From: Stenotrophomonas sp. MMGLT7
GTDB taxonomy: Bacteria; Pseudomonadota; Gammaproteobacteria; Xanthomonadales; Xanthomonadaceae
Direction of reading: 5' to 3'
Length of the DNA stretch: 64,000 nt
Assembly: GCF_021168555.1 (NCBI RefSeq)
Contig: NZ_JAJOZS010000001.1
Location: forward strand, 62,001-126,000
Part shown: positions 21,772 through 32,834 of the stretch, piece after piece
Numbering within the stretch: the first letter of the stretch is position 1
Layout: every line of letters begins with the position of its first letter
Notes under the pieces: generated by a model
Databases searched by the model: none
The model's input: only the letters and a program-made list of their open reading frames with translations
What the model was told of the DNA's origin: nothing
Position numbers and translations under genes: made by a program

Positions 21772-21861
21772 GGAGAGATGGCCGAGCGGTTTAAGGCACC
21801 GGTCTTGAAAACCGGCGAAGGGTCAAACCTTCCGTGGGTTCGAATCCCACTCTCTCCGCCA
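21772..21861 (+). tRNA. tRNA-Ser(UGA)
   Basis: A 90-base cloverleaf with acceptor arms GGAGAGA and TCTCTCC, anticodon loop CTTGAAA giving anticodon TGA, a long variable arm typical of serine tRNAs, T-arm GTGGGTTCGAATCCCAC, discriminator G and encoded CCA. It reads UCA codons. Confidence 0.97.
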
Positions 21862-22168
21862 CTTCGATACAAGACTGGGAACGCCGGTTCCCGCTGATTT
21901 TCCTCGTCCACCCCGACGGGCTCGGGTCACGTGATTTCGTGATCCCTCACGTATGCGGGCGGCAGCGATGTCATTACATACTCGGAGCGTGGCCGGAGCG
22001 CCACGTCCTGGAGCCGGTCCGGCAAGTGGAGCGAAGGATATGCCGCCGGACGCCGCCGAGCAGGCCACGTGCGCCACCATCCTCCGGAACGCTGTGCCGA
22101 AGTCTCCGCCTGCGATGGCGGGACGCATGTGTTCCACTTGCCAATCCGCAGCCCAAGAGGCAGAGACG

Positions 22169-23059
22169 ATGGAAAAGGTGAACACGGTCCTCGTCGCTCT
22201 CGATCTCGAGGCCGGCAGCGATGCGGTGCTGGCCCGGGCGGTGCAGCTCGCAGCTGCGCACGGGGCCCGACTGGTCGCGTTGCACGTCATCGAGGAGGAA
22301 CCGCTGCCGTCGACGGCCGCCCACATGAAGCTCACCCAGAGCGAATTGCGCGCCCAGCTCGAACGACAGGCAATTGCGGCGATGGAAGCGAAACTGCTCG
22401 AAAACGGCCGGATGGCACGAACCGAGCTACGCGTGGCATTCGGGTCGCCGCACGAGGTCATAACGCATACGGCGCACGAGCGGCACGCGGATGTCGTGGT
22501 CATCGGGCCTGGCAAGGGGCAGTCGCTCAAGGACAGGATCCTGGGTTCGACGGCGGACCGGGTAGTCAGGACATCCACCGCACCGGTCCTCGTCGCCAGG
22601 AAACCGTCGGCAGGGCCCTATCGGCGCATGGCCGTCGCCATCGATGGCTCGCCGCTGTCGGAAAGAGCGTTGGCGCAGGCGCGCACGCTGGCCCCGGACG
22701 CAGCCGTCCAAATGGTGCAGGCCGTCGACATCCCGCTCCCGTTCCGGCAGGCGCTGCTGCGCGCCGGGACGTCGCAGGCCGAGATGAATCGATACCGCGC
22801 GATGCTGGCCGACAAGGCCCGCGAGGATCTCTCCGCATTCAAGCGCCACATCCTGGGAGGGAAGGGGCCCGCCGTTCGCATCCTCGACGGCGATCCCGGG
22901 CCCGCGCTCGTGCGCTTCTCGAAAGGCTCGCGCATCGACCTGCTGGCGCTGGGATCGCAGGGCCGGGGCGCCGCCATGCAGGCGCTTCTCGGCAGTGTCG
23001 CGCGGCGGGTGCTGGGCGAGGCCGCCTGCGACGTTCTCGTCGCGACCCGCCGGCAATGA
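22169..23059 (+). CDS. Tandem-domain universal stress protein
   Basis: A 296-residue protein with two Usp domains (about residues 1-148 and 155-296). The second has the ATP-binding signature GSQGRGAAMQALLGS (G-2x-G-9x-G-S); the first has a related GPGKGQSLKDRILGST. It is a cytosolic stress-response protein, probably nucleotide binding. The ATG at 22169 has AAGAGG upstream and begins the domain directly. It converges on the baeRF gene, with a short GGGCGG-AGT-CCGCCC hairpin between them. Confidence 0.9.
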   Translation: MEKVNTVLVALDLEAGSDAVLARAVQLAAAHGARLVALHVIEEEPLPSTAAHMKLTQSELRAQLERQAIAAMEAKLLENGRMARTELRVAFGSPHEVITHTAHERHADVVVIGPGKGQSLKDRILGSTADRVVRTSTAPVLVARKPSAGPYRRMAVAIDGSPLSERALAQARTLAPDAAVQMVQAVDIPLPFRQALLRAGTSQAEMNRYRAMLADKAREDLSAFKRHILGGKGPAVRILDGDPGPALVRFSKGSRIDLLALGSQGRGAAMQALLGSVARRVLGEAACDVLVATRRQ

Positions 23060-23095
23060 CCGCAGGCACCGGGCGGAGTCCGCCCTGACGCAAGC

Positions 23096-24214
23096 TCAGA
23101 CCGGGCTGCGCAGGATCGCGGCGAGGGACTCGCGGCCGGGGATGTCGTCCTTGCGCGCCCCGAACACCTTCGCGCCCGAGCGCAGCGCACGGCTGGCGAT
23201 CTCGTCGACGACACCGTAGTTGCGGGCATCGCCGGCTTCGTCGAAGGTCACCATGCCGGTCTCCTCGTCCACGCTGCCGTTCACCACGTTGTCGATGTCG
23301 ATCAGCAGCTGCTCGATGTTGCCGAAGGTCGCGGCCCGTGCGGCGTCGGAGATGTCGGTCGTGGCGCGGCTCTGGCCCTTGCGGGTGTCGAACAGGGCGT
23401 GGAAGTCGGCGATCTGCTTCTCGTAGTGGGCATCGAGGATGGGGCGCGCGGCCGTTGCGAGATCGGCTTCGCTGGTGCGGTCGTGGCTTCCGCTGATCGC
23501 CTGCGGCAGGGCCTGGATGGAACCGACGGAGCGGAAGATGGCCTCCACGGGCTGCGTCGCGGCGAGGATCACGGGGAGCTCGCTGCCGGCGAGGAACGGG
23601 CGCAGGGCGGCGTCGACCTTGCGCGCATACTGTGTCAGGCGGGTCTTCTGGCCCTCGCTGCCCTGCAGGCGCCCGCTCGGAGAACGCTCGTTGACGGTGG
23701 ACTTGTAGACGGCGCTGGCCGCATCCGTGGGCAGGTCGGGGACCTTCAACGCCGCCGCCGGCAGGTCCGGCGAGATTTCCACCAGCCGCACCGCGTTCTC
23801 CGATATCGCCAGCACGTAGGCCGCATGCGGGAAGGTGATGGAGCGGATCAGCGGCTTGAGGTGGAAGCGGTCCGACACCTCCACCATCTCGCTCAGCCTG
23901 TTGGCCAGCCGGTACGTGCGCAGCGAATCCGGGGTGGCGAAGACGGCAAGGCTGTGCGCCTGGAACCGCCAGAATTCCTCGTCGTCGGCGAGATCGTCCA
24001 GGTACTCCTGCAGCGCCGCCAGCCGCCGCTTGTCCGTCCCGGCCTCGCGAAGCTGCCTGACCGCCTCCTTCGACAGGTTGGAAAGCGTGATCCGCGCCTG
24101 CTGGATGTCCTGGGTGATCGGTGTCGTCGGCAGGTAGATCGACACGCAGGCATCCGCACGCAGCGTGTTCAGGGAGTCCAGGTCACGGGACGTCGGGGTA
24201 TCGAGATAAAGCAT
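23096..24214 (-). CDS. baeRF-type (bacterial archaeo-eukaryotic release factor-like) protein
   Basis: A 372-residue cytosolic protein. The N terminus (MLYLDTPTSRDLDSLN, then VSIYLPTTPITQDIQQARI) and the C-terminal stretch with DARNYGVVDEIASRALRSGAKVFG are characteristic of baeRF proteins, related to the eRF1 / Pelota central and C-terminal domains. Such proteins are predicted to act on ribosomes under stress, but none of this subgroup has a firm function. The ATG at 24214 is preceded by AAGGAG. It lies convergent to a universal stress protein, consistent with a stress island. Confidence 0.75.
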   Translation of the reverse strand: MLYLDTPTSRDLDSLNTLRADACVSIYLPTTPITQDIQQARITLSNLSKEAVRQLREAGTDKRRLAALQEYLDDLADDEEFWRFQAHSLAVFATPDSLRTYRLANRLSEMVEVSDRFHLKPLIRSITFPHAAYVLAISENAVRLVEISPDLPAAALKVPDLPTDAASAVYKSTVNERSPSGRLQGSEGQKTRLTQYARKVDAALRPFLAGSELPVILAATQPVEAIFRSVGSIQALPQAISGSHDRTSEADLATAARPILDAHYEKQIADFHALFDTRKGQSRATTDISDAARAATFGNIEQLLIDIDNVVNGSVDEETGMVTFDEAGDARNYGVVDEIASRALRSGAKVFGARKDDIPGRESLAAILRSPV

Positions 24215-24664
24215 GCGGTAGCTCCTTCGGGTCGATGGATCACGTAGGGCTTGAAAGCCGCTTGCGAGGCGTAGTGGCAAGGGCGAAACCTGCTCGTCCG
24301 GTGATCGGCAATCGCCCCGTGTCGGCGGCCCGCCCGGCCCCTGGGCACCCGGGTCGCCCCATCCGAATCCGGTCGCAACGCTGCGGCTGGTCCTCGGAGC
24401 CTGTTGCCTCGAACATGAACCTCGGTTGTATGGCATGCCGGATGCTTTGAGATGCGGGGCTATTGGAACTTCGCCAAAGCCGCTTGGAAATGCCGGGTTT
24501 TCGTTGCAGATAGACCGGTCTTGCGGCTCCTCCAGCCTGAAGTGGCGGAAGCGCCGATCCGCAGCAAGGTTTCGTGGCCAGGAGCATCTGGAATGCGCAG
24601 TAGGGCCATGGAGCAGACGCAGTTCCCGCGCGCGCCCACCACTTCCCCGATCCGCCATCGTCGA
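24215..24664. other. 450-base gap with no supported gene
   Basis: Between the baeRF start and the regulator stop. The promoter of the baeRF gene should lie at its left end. Open frames here are extensions or shadows of the neighbours, without ribosome sites or recognisable protein motifs, and I see no hairpin or repeat. Confidence 0.6.
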
Positions 24665-26053
24665 TCACTGCGGGACAGCCGCCACCCCCGGCAGCGCCGG
24701 GAATGCCCGCTGGATGCAATCGCCGCGCTCGCAGACACGGCAGCCGGGGCCGATCGGAGTGACCGATTGCGGGTTCTCCAGGTCCAGGCCGTCCGAGTAC
24801 ACGAGATGGCCGGCGTGGCGCAGGTCGCAACCCAGGCTGACGGCGAAGGTCTTGCGCGGCTTGCCGTAGCCGGCCGCACCGCTGCTGACCTGGCGCGCGA
24901 TCCAGAAGTGGCGGCGGCCATCGGGCATGCGTGCGACCTGGGTGAGCACGCGGCCGGGCTGGTTGAACGCCTCGTAGACGATCCACAGCGGGCACGAACC
25001 GCCGACATGGGAGAAGTGGAAGTCGGTGGCCGAGTGCCGCTTGGAGACGTTGCCGGCGCGGTCCACGCGCATGAAGAAGAACGGCAGGCCGGGATCGCTG
25101 CGGCGGTGCAGGGTGCTGAGGCGGTGGCAGATCGCCTCGAAGCCGACGCCGAAGTGCTGCGCCAGCCATTCGATGTCGTAGCGGCAACCGGCGGCGCTGC
25201 GCAGGAATTCGCCATAGGGCATCACCAGCGCGCCGGCGAAGTAGTTGGACAGGCCGATGCGGGCCTGCGCGACATGCTCGGCGTCGTCGAAGCCGGCGCT
25301 GGCGATCAGCCGGTCGATCAGTTCGCCCTGTTCCAGCAGTGCCAGCTGCGCAGCCATCTGGAACGCCCGCTGGCCCGAGCGCAGGTAGCCGGGCAGGCGC
25401 AGCACGCGCGACTGCGCGTCGTAGCGGCGCTTGCCGGCGGCGCCGGCGGTGTCGCCATCGTCGACGACTTCGGTCAGCACGCCGTGGCGGTCGAGCAGGC
25501 GCTGGCGGATGCGCGGGGCCACCTGGCCGACCACGAAGCCCTGTTCGCGGAACAGGGCCTCGGCCAAATCGTCGAGCTCGGCGATGTGGTTCTGGCGACG
25601 GTTGAAGTAGTCGCGCACGCGGTCGCCGACGTCCGGCCCTGCGGCGGGATGCGCGGCGTCGCCCAGCTGCAGGGCCAGCGCGTCGGCGCGCTCCTTGTTG
25701 GCGCGCTGGGCACGGTGCAGTTCGAGCAGCAGATGGGCGATGTCGGGGAAGTTGCCGGCCAGCGATTTCAGTTCGGTGGCCGTGGCGCCGCTGCGGCCCA
25801 GGTCGGCCATCGCCTCGCGCAGCTGGATCGCCAGTGCGCCGGTGTTGCCGTCATCGAACAGGGCGGGCTGGGCGCCGAACAGCGCCTCGATGCGGAACTG
25901 CACGGCCACGGTCAGCGGCCGCTGGTTGCGCTCGATCTGGTTCAGGTAGCTGGGGGAGATGCCCAGTGCCCGTGCCAGTGCTGCCTGGTTCAGGCCCTGC
26001 TGCTCGCGCAGCCTCTGCAGCCGCAGGCCAATGTGGCGTTTGCCCGTGTTCAT
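24665..26053 (-). CDS. ScfR-type XRE family regulator of short-chain acyl metabolism
   Basis: A 462-residue regulator. An N-terminal XRE helix-turn-helix (about residues 8-62: LREQQGLNQAALARALGISP and YLNQIERNQRPLTV) is followed by a long domain with the ImmA/IrrE-like HTH-peptidase-derived region and a C-terminal Cys cluster (GPGCRVCERGDCIQRAFP). This matches the ScfR/RamB family that senses short-chain acyl-CoA status. It is divergent from mmsA and probably controls the valine operon through the dyad at 26065-26083. The open frame continues far upstream through mmsA; the ATG at 26053 is the only sensible start. Confidence 0.85.
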   Translation of the reverse strand: MNTGKRHIGLRLQRLREQQGLNQAALARALGISPSYLNQIERNQRPLTVAVQFRIEALFGAQPALFDDGNTGALAIQLREAMADLGRSGATATELKSLAGNFPDIAHLLLELHRAQRANKERADALALQLGDAAHPAAGPDVGDRVRDYFNRRQNHIAELDDLAEALFREQGFVVGQVAPRIRQRLLDRHGVLTEVVDDGDTAGAAGKRRYDAQSRVLRLPGYLRSGQRAFQMAAQLALLEQGELIDRLIASAGFDDAEHVAQARIGLSNYFAGALVMPYGEFLRSAAGCRYDIEWLAQHFGVGFEAICHRLSTLHRRSDPGLPFFFMRVDRAGNVSKRHSATDFHFSHVGGSCPLWIVYEAFNQPGRVLTQVARMPDGRRHFWIARQVSSGAAGYGKPRKTFAVSLGCDLRHAGHLVYSDGLDLENPQSVTPIGPGCRVCERGDCIQRAFPALPGVAAVPQ

Positions 26054-26064
26054 GATTCGCAGTA

Positions 26065-26083
26065 TTCGCAAAAGCTTGCGCGA
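26065..26083. promoter_or_regulatory. Candidate operator in the regulator / mmsA intergenic region
   Basis: TTCGCAAAAGCTTGCGCGA is an imperfect dyad with core GCAAAAGCTTGC, 12 bases from the regulator start. Further TTCGCA and TGCGAA half-sites follow at 26086 and 26139-26152. The spacing suggests auto-repression by the ScfR-type protein plus control of mmsA. Confidence 0.5.
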
Positions 26084-26170
26084 TCTTCGCACGATTAAGC
26101 ATTTTCCCACATTTTCATATGAATCCGGATGCGAATAATGCGAATTCCCGTGCACCCCGTGAGTCATGCC

Positions 26171-27673
26171 ATGACCGAAACACCCCGCATCCCCTTGCTG
26201 ATCGATGGCCGGTTCGTTGCTTCGCAGGCCCGGCAGTGGCGCGACGTGACCAATCCCGCCACGCAGGAGGTGCTGGCGCAGGTGCCGTTCGCCACCGTGG
26301 ACGAGGTGGGCGCCGCCGTCGCCGCCGCGCAGGAGGCGTTCAAGAGCTGGCGCAAGACCCCGATCGGCACGCGCGCGCGCATCTTCCTCAGGTACCAGCA
26401 GCTGATCCGCGAGCACATGGACGAGCTGGCGGCGATCCTCAGCGCCGAGCAGGGCAAGACCCTGCCCGATGCCGAGGGCGACGTGTTCCGCGGCCTGGAG
26501 GTGGTCGAGCACGCCGCCGCGATCGGCAACCTGCAGCTGGGCGAGCTGGCCAACAACGTGGCCAACGGCGTGGATACCTACACGCTGCTGCAACCGCTGG
26601 GCGTGTGCGCCGGCATCACTCCGTTCAACTTCCCGGCGATGATTCCGCTGTGGATGTTCCCGATGGCCATCGCCACCGGCAACACATTCGTGCTCAAGCC
26701 GTCCGAGCAGGACCCGATGGTGACCATGCGCCTGGTCGAGCTGGCGCTGGAGGCGGGCATCCCCAAGGGCGTGCTCAATGTCGTCCACGGCGGCGAGGAG
26801 GTGGTCAACGCCATCTGCGACCACCCGGACATCAAGGCGGTGTCGTTCGTCGGCTCCACCCGCGTGGGCACGCACGTCTACCACCGCGCCTCGCAGGCGG
26901 GCAAGCGCGTGCAATGCATGATGGGGGCCAAGAACCACGCGGTGGTCCTGCCCGATGCCAACAGGGAGCAGACCCTCAACGCGATGGTCGGCGCGGCGTT
27001 CGGCGCCGCCGGCCAGCGCTGCATGGCCGCCTCCACGCTGGTGCTGGTGGGCGAGGCACGCGAGTGGATCCCGGACCTGGTGGCCAAGGCGAAGGGCCTG
27101 AAGGTCGGCGCCGGCAGCGCGGCCGGCACCGATGTCGGCCCGGTCATCTCCTGCGCCGCGCGCGAGCGGGTGGAGGGCCTGATCGCGTCGGGCGTGGAGC
27201 AGGGGGCCACGCTGGAACTGGACGGCCGCAACCCGCGGGTGGAGGGCTTCGAGAAGGGCAACTTCGTCGGGCCGACGATCTTCTCCGGCGTCAGGCCGGG
27301 CATGCGCATCTACGACGAGGAGATCTTCGGACCGGTACTGGTGATCCTGGAGGCGGCGACGCTGGAGGAGGCCATCGCGCTGGTCAACGCCAATCCCAAC
27401 GGCAACGGCACCGCGGTGTTCACCCAGTCCGGCGCGGCCGCGCGGCGCTTCCAGGAGGACATCGACGTGGGCCAGGTGGGGATCAACGTGCCGATCCCGG
27501 TGCCGGTGCCGCTGTTCTCGTTCACCGGCTCGCGTGCCTCCAAGCTGGGCGACCTCGGCCCGTACGGCAAGCAGGTGGTGACGTTCTACACCCAGACCAA
27601 GACGGTGACGGCGCGCTGGTTCGACGACGACACCCTGGGCCACGGCGTCAACACCACCATTTCGCTGAAGTAG
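26171..27673 (+). CDS. mmsA: Methylmalonate-semialdehyde dehydrogenase (CoA-acylating)
   Basis: A 500-residue aldehyde dehydrogenase. Family-specific features are [18 protein letters not shown] (about residues 152-169) and the catalytic Cys in [11 protein letters not shown] (about 284). It oxidises methylmalonate semialdehyde to propionyl-CoA, the end of valine degradation, using NAD+ and CoA. The ATG at 26171 aligns with the usual N terminus ([10 protein letters not shown]); an in-frame ATG at 26129 would overlap the putative operator half-sites. It is first gene of a five-gene rightward operon. Confidence 0.94.
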   Translation: MTETPRIPLLIDGRFVASQARQWRDVTNPATQEVLAQVPFATVDEVGAAVAAAQEAFKSWRKTPIGTRARIFLRYQQLIREHMDELAAILSAEQGKTLPDAEGDVFRGLEVVEHAAAIGNLQLGELANNVANGVDTYTLLQPLGVCAGITPFNFPAMIPLWMFPMAIATGNTFVLKPSEQDPMVTMRLVELALEAGIPKGVLNVVHGGEEVVNAICDHPDIKAVSFVGSTRVGTHVYHRASQAGKRVQCMMGAKNHAVVLPDANREQTLNAMVGAAFGAAGQRCMAASTLVLVGEAREWIPDLVAKAKGLKVGAGSAAGTDVGPVISCAARERVEGLIASGVEQGATLELDGRNPRVEGFEKGNFVGPTIFSGVRPGMRIYDEEIFGPVLVILEAATLEEAIALVNANPNGNGTAVFTQSGAAARRFQEDIDVGQVGINVPIPVPVPLFSFTGSRASKLGDLGPYGKQVVTFYTQTKTVTARWFDDDTLGHGVNTTISLK

Positions 27674-27681
27674 GAGCGCAC

Positions 27682-28836
27682 GTGGATTTCGAACTCAACG
27701 ACGAACAGCGCGCCTTCCAGCAGGCCGCGCGCGAATTCGCCGCCGCCGAGCTGGCGCCGCATGCCGCGCACTGGGATGCGGAAGGCATCTTCCCGGTCGA
27801 GGCGTTCGCCAAGGCGGGCGAACTTGGATTCTGCGGGCTGTACTCGAGCGAGGAGGCCGGCGGCCTGGCACTGCCGCGGCTGGATGCCACGCTCGTGTTC
27901 GAGGAGCTGGCCGCGGCCGATCCTTCCACCACCGCCTTCATCACCATCCACAACATGGCGACCTGGATGATCTCGCGCTGGGCCACGCCGGCATTGCGCG
28001 AGCAGTGGGGCCCGGCGCTGACCAGCGGACGGCAGCTGGCTTCCTACTGCCTGACCGAGCCGGGCGCCGGCTCCGACGCCGCCTCGCTCAAGACCCAGGC
28101 CCGGCGCGCCGGCGACGACTACGTGATCAGTGGCGCCAAGGCGTTCATCTCCGGCGCCGGCGCCACCCAGGTGCTGGTGGTGATGGCGCGCACCGGCGGC
28201 GAAGGCGCGCGCGGCATCAGCGCCTTCGTGGTGCCGGCCGATGCGCCCGGCGTTTCCTATGGGCGCAAGGAGGAGAAGATGGGCTGGAACTCGCAGCCCA
28301 CGCGCGGCATCACCTTCGACAACGTGCGCGTGCCGGCCGACCACCTGCTGGGCGAGGAGGGCGAGGGCTTCCGGATCGCGATGAAGGGCCTGGACGGCGG
28401 CCGCATCAACATCGCCATCTGCTCGGTGGGCGCGGCGCAGGGCGCGCTCGATGCCGCGCGCCGCTACCTGGGCGAGCGCCGCCAGTTCGGCCGGCATCTC
28501 GCCGATTTCCAGGCCCTGCAGTTCAAGCTGGCCGACATGCAGATCCAGCTCACCGCAGCGCGGCAGATGGTACGGCTGGCGGCCAGCCGCCTGGACGCCG
28601 GCTGCGCCGATGCCACCACCTACTGCGCCATGGCCAAGACCTTCGCCACCGACGCCGGCTTCCGCATCGTCAACGAGGCACTGCAGCTGCATGGCGGCTA
28701 CGGCTACATCCGCGAATACCCGATCGAGCGGCTGCTGCGCGACGTGCGGGTGCACCAGATCCTGGAAGGCACCAACGAGATCATGCGGATGATCGTCAGC
28801 CGCGCCCTGCTCAAGACCGACGAGGAACTGCGTTGA
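27682..28836 (+). CDS. Acyl-CoA dehydrogenase, probably isobutyryl-CoA
   Basis: A 384-residue flavoprotein. FAD/substrate motifs include YCLTEPGAGSDAASLKT (about residues 117-133) and the C-terminal LHGGYGYIREYPIERLLRD; the catalytic Glu is in ILEGTNEIMRMIVSR near the end. Position between mmsA and the hydratase/hydrolase pair makes isobutyryl-CoA to methacrylyl-CoA the likely reaction. It starts with GTG at 27682, six bases after AGGAG and eight bases after the mmsA stop. Confidence 0.9.
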   Translation: MDFELNDEQRAFQQAAREFAAAELAPHAAHWDAEGIFPVEAFAKAGELGFCGLYSSEEAGGLALPRLDATLVFEELAAADPSTTAFITIHNMATWMISRWATPALREQWGPALTSGRQLASYCLTEPGAGSDAASLKTQARRAGDDYVISGAKAFISGAGATQVLVVMARTGGEGARGISAFVVPADAPGVSYGRKEEKMGWNSQPTRGITFDNVRVPADHLLGEEGEGFRIAMKGLDGGRINIAICSVGAAQGALDAARRYLGERRQFGRHLADFQALQFKLADMQIQLTAARQMVRLAASRLDAGCADATTYCAMAKTFATDAGFRIVNEALQLHGGYGYIREYPIERLLRDVRVHQILEGTNEIMRMIVSRALLKTDEELR

Positions 28837-29611
28837 AGACCTATCACAGCCTGGACGTCGCCATCGATGGCCACACCGCCATCGTCACCCTCGCCAACCC
28901 GCCGGCCAACACCTGGACGCGCGACAGCCTGGCCGCGCTGCGCGATCTGGTGCGCGACCTCGATGCCGACCGCGACGTCTACGCGCTGGTCGTCACCGGC
29001 CAGGGCGAGAAGTTCTTCTGCGCCGGCGCCGATCTCAAGCAGTTCGCCGGAGGCGACAAGGCGCTGGCACGCGAGGCGGCACGCCGCTTCGGCGAGGCAT
29101 TCGAGACACTGAGTGCATTCCGCGGCGTCTCCATTGCCGCGATCAACGGCTACGCCATGGGCGGCGGGCTGGAATGGGCGCTGGCCTGCGACCTGCGCAT
29201 CGCCGAGGAACAGGCGCAGATGGCCTTGCCGGAGGCCACCGTCGGACTGCTGCCCTGCGCCGGCGGCACCCAGAACCTGCCGCGGCTGGTGGGCGAGGGC
29301 TGGGCCAAGCGCATGATCCTGCTGGGAGAGCGCGTCGATGCCGCCACCGCGCTGCGCATCGGCCTGGTCGAGGAGGTGGTGCCCGCCGGCCAGGCGCTGG
29401 CGCGCTCGCTCGAATGGGCGGGCAGGGCGGCGAAGCAGAGCCCGACCAGCATCGCCGCCTGCAAGAAACTGGTTCAGGCCACTCGCACGCAGACCCACGC
29501 CAGCGCGCTGGCCGGCGAGCGCGAGGCCTTCGTCGACCTGTTCGACAGCGCCGACCAGGTGGAGGGCGTCAACGCCTTCCTGGAGAAGCGCGCGGCACAC
29601 TGGAAGAACGC

Positions 29612-29615
<4 letters not shown>
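28833..29615 (+). CDS. Enoyl-CoA hydratase
   Basis: A 260-residue crotonase-fold enzyme. The oxyanion-hole segment GEKFFCAGADLKQFAGG (about residues 61-77) and INGYAMGGGLEWALACD, plus the catalytic PEATVGLLPCAGGT, are intact. In this operon it should hydrate methacrylyl-CoA to 3-hydroxyisobutyryl-CoA. The start is an unusual TTG at 28833 overlapping the upstream TGA (TTGA), with GAGGA five bases before it. No ATG gives an intact N terminus. Confidence 0.88.
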
Positions 29616-30795
<1,180 letters not shown>

Positions 30796-30799
<4 letters not shown>

Positions 30800-31683
30800 G
30801 CAAGATCGCCTTCATCGGCCTGGGCAACATGGGCGGGCCGATGGCCCTGAACCTGCTCAAGGCAGGCCACGCGCTGAACGTCTACGACCTCAACGGCACC
30901 GCCGTCACCAGCATCGCCGAAGCCGGCGCGCGGGCCGCCGCCAGCGCCGCCGCCGCCGTGGTCGATGCCGAGGTGGTGATCTCGATGCTGCCGGCAAGCC
31001 GCCACGTCGAAGGCCTGTACCTGGGCGAGGGCGGATTGCTGGCGAAGATCCCGGCAGACGCGCTGGTCATCGATTGCAGCACGATCGCACCCGCCGCGGC
31101 GCGCAAGGTCGCCGCGGCGGCCGCCCAGCGCGGGCTGGCGATGCTGGATGCACCTGTGTCCGGCGGCACCGCCGGCGCCACGGCGGGCACACTGACCTTC
31201 ATCGTCGGCGGCGAGACCGAAGTACTTGAGCGCGCCCGGCCGATCCTGGCCGACATGGGCAAGAACATCTTCCACGTCGGCGACAGCGGTGCAGGGCAGG
31301 TGGCCAAGCTGTGCAACAACATGGCGCTGGGCGTGATCATGGCCGTCACCGGCGAGGCCCTGGCCCTGGGCGTGGCCCATGGCCTGGATGCAAAGGTGCT
31401 GTCGCAGATGATGGCGGTCAGCACCGGCCGCAGCTGGGCGACCGAGGTCTGCAATCCCTGGCCGGGCGTGCTGGACAATGCGCCCGCATCGCGTGGCTAC
31501 AGCGGCGGCTTCGGCAACGACCTCATGCTCAAGGACCTGGGATTGGCGGCGGAGGCGGCGGTGGGCGTGGGCGCCTCGATCCCGCTGGGCGAACTGGCCC
31601 GCAACCTCTATGCGATGAACAGCCGCGCCGGCAACGGGGGCCTGGACTTCTCCAGCGTCGTCAAGGTCGTCGCCGGAAACTGA
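30796..31683 (+). CDS. mmsB: 3-hydroxyisobutyrate dehydrogenase
   Basis: A 295-residue beta-hydroxyacid dehydrogenase. The N-terminal Rossmann motif GLGNMGGPMALNLLKAGH (residues 8-25), the substrate loop DAPVSGGTAGA (about 119-129) and the catalytic Lys in AKLCNNMALG (about 173) are clear. It oxidises 3-hydroxyisobutyrate to methylmalonate semialdehyde, the MmsA substrate, closing the pathway. It overlaps the hydrolase stop by four bases and ends the operon. Confidence 0.95.
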
Positions 31684-31774
31684 ACCGTTTAGGCTGGCGC
31701 ATCACCAGTAACGAAAACGCAACACTTTGTGGGATAACGTCTCTTTCACGGGGGGCATCCGATACGGAGGCCTT

Positions 31775-31987
31775 ATGGAGAGCAGAACGGGACATCTGTC
31801 CGATCTGGCCGGGGTTGAGTTGTCGGCCAGCTACAGGACCCATGGGAAAAGCGCCATGTTCTGGGACGACTATCAGCGCGTCCTCGTACGCATGACGGAA
31901 CAGGACGGTTCCAAGATCGCGGTAGCCAACCGGCTGGCCGCGATCGCCGAACAGCTGGGTGCGGTGGACAAGGCGCTGAAGCTGTAG
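31775..31987 (+). CDS. Small hypothetical protein
   Basis: A 70-residue acidic/helical protein of unknown function. The ATG at 31775 has CGGAGG seven bases upstream, a strong ribosome site that overrides the in-frame ATG at 31727. The sequence contains GKSAMFWDDYQRVLVRM and ends in a helix; no signal peptide or membrane segment. It may be a small chromosomal accessory gene near the terminus. Confidence 0.55.
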   Translation: MESRTGHLSDLAGVELSASYRTHGKSAMFWDDYQRVLVRMTEQDGSKIAVANRLAAIAEQLGAVDKALKL

Positions 31988-32195
31988 ACGCGTTTCCTGT
32001 CGCAGGTCGGCGACGTGTGGCTGGCGCGTTCCGCGGCGGCGTGCGTCCAGGTTGGTGTCGTGGGTAGCGGCGGCGAGGCGTGACGAGCCGGATGTGGAAT
32101 TCGCGTCGGCCGTCGGATCAGCGGGCCTTGCCCACAGCGGCCCTGGAGAAACTGCTTCGTCACTGGATATGATCCGCCTGACTACAGGGGGAATC

Positions 32196-32612
32196 ATGGA
32201 CGTTCGATATCTCGGGGCGTTGCTCGCGCTCGTTGCGGTTCCTGCAGTGGCCCAAGTGCGGGCCGCAACCGGCGGCGGTGTCGATCGGATCACCAGCACG
32301 CCCAGGGCAGCCTATAACTCCACGGCGAAGGACACCACGCCATTCAACTGCGAGGCCTACAAGAGGCATCCGCATCCGGGCATGGTAGGACTGTGCGAAG
32401 GGCTGGAAGCCAGCACCTTGAGCAACGAAGCCCGGCGTGCCGGCAGGCCCGGACCTTCGACTTCCGTGATCGCGCTGCCTGCCATGGGATCACCGGCAGC
32501 GAAGTCATCGGGCATGGCCTGCATAGGCGGCCAGGCGATGCGCAAGCTGCCCAACGGCTGGGAACAGGTGTCTTCGCCATCCGGCGGCTGGCAGCGTTGT
32601 CGGGAGCAGTAG
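32196..32612 (+). CDS. Secreted hypothetical protein
   Basis: A 138-residue protein with a short signal peptide (MDVRYLGALLALVAVPAVAQ). The mature part has two or three cysteines (NCEAYKRHPHPGMVGLCEG and ACIGGQAMRKL, WQRC) that could form disulfides in the periplasm. The ATG at 32196 follows AGGGGG. No family is recognised. It is the last gene before the dif-like site and is read as host DNA. Confidence 0.6.
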   Translation: MDVRYLGALLALVAVPAVAQVRAATGGGVDRITSTPRAAYNSTAKDTTPFNCEAYKRHPHPGMVGLCEGLEASTLSNEARRAGRPGPSTSVIALPAMGSPAAKSSGMACIGGQAMRKLPNGWEQVSSPSGGWQRCREQ

Positions 32613-32689
32613 CCAGGGATGGGAGAAGGTGCGCAGCGCGATGAGCGACAGCCAGATCAGGCCACAGCCAGCGATAGGCCGTCCATGCA

Positions 32690-32717
32690 ATTTCGCATAA
32701 TGTATATTATGTAAGAA
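32690..32717. other. dif-like attachment site (probable attL)
   Basis: The left 22 bases (ATTTCGCATAA, TGTATA, TTATG) match the XerC arm, centre and start of the XerD arm of Xanthomonas-type dif. The last bases read TAAGAA instead of the canonical TTAAAT, as expected if the right part came from the phage after recombination. It lies 145 bases before the Xer-like recombinase gene. Confidence 0.78.
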
Positions 32718-32834
32718 ATTGGGTCGTGGTGCTGGTTGGAGCGATCCGCTCCTGCGCAAATTCCACGGTCTTCAACTGCTTACAGCGCATTTTCAGATCC
32801 AGAGGCCAGGCCTTATTTCGTGGGTGGCTGGCGG

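Noticed and set aside
21772-21861. tRNA-Ser as the phage attachment site
   Set aside because: The genes that follow are chromosomal (Usp, baeRF, mms). Phage genes start 10.8 kb later, at the dif-like site.
24665-27643. A 992-codon leftward frame spanning the regulator and most of mmsA
   Set aside because: Only the part from the ATG at 26053 encodes a recognisable protein. The rest is antisense to mmsA, an artefact of high GC content.
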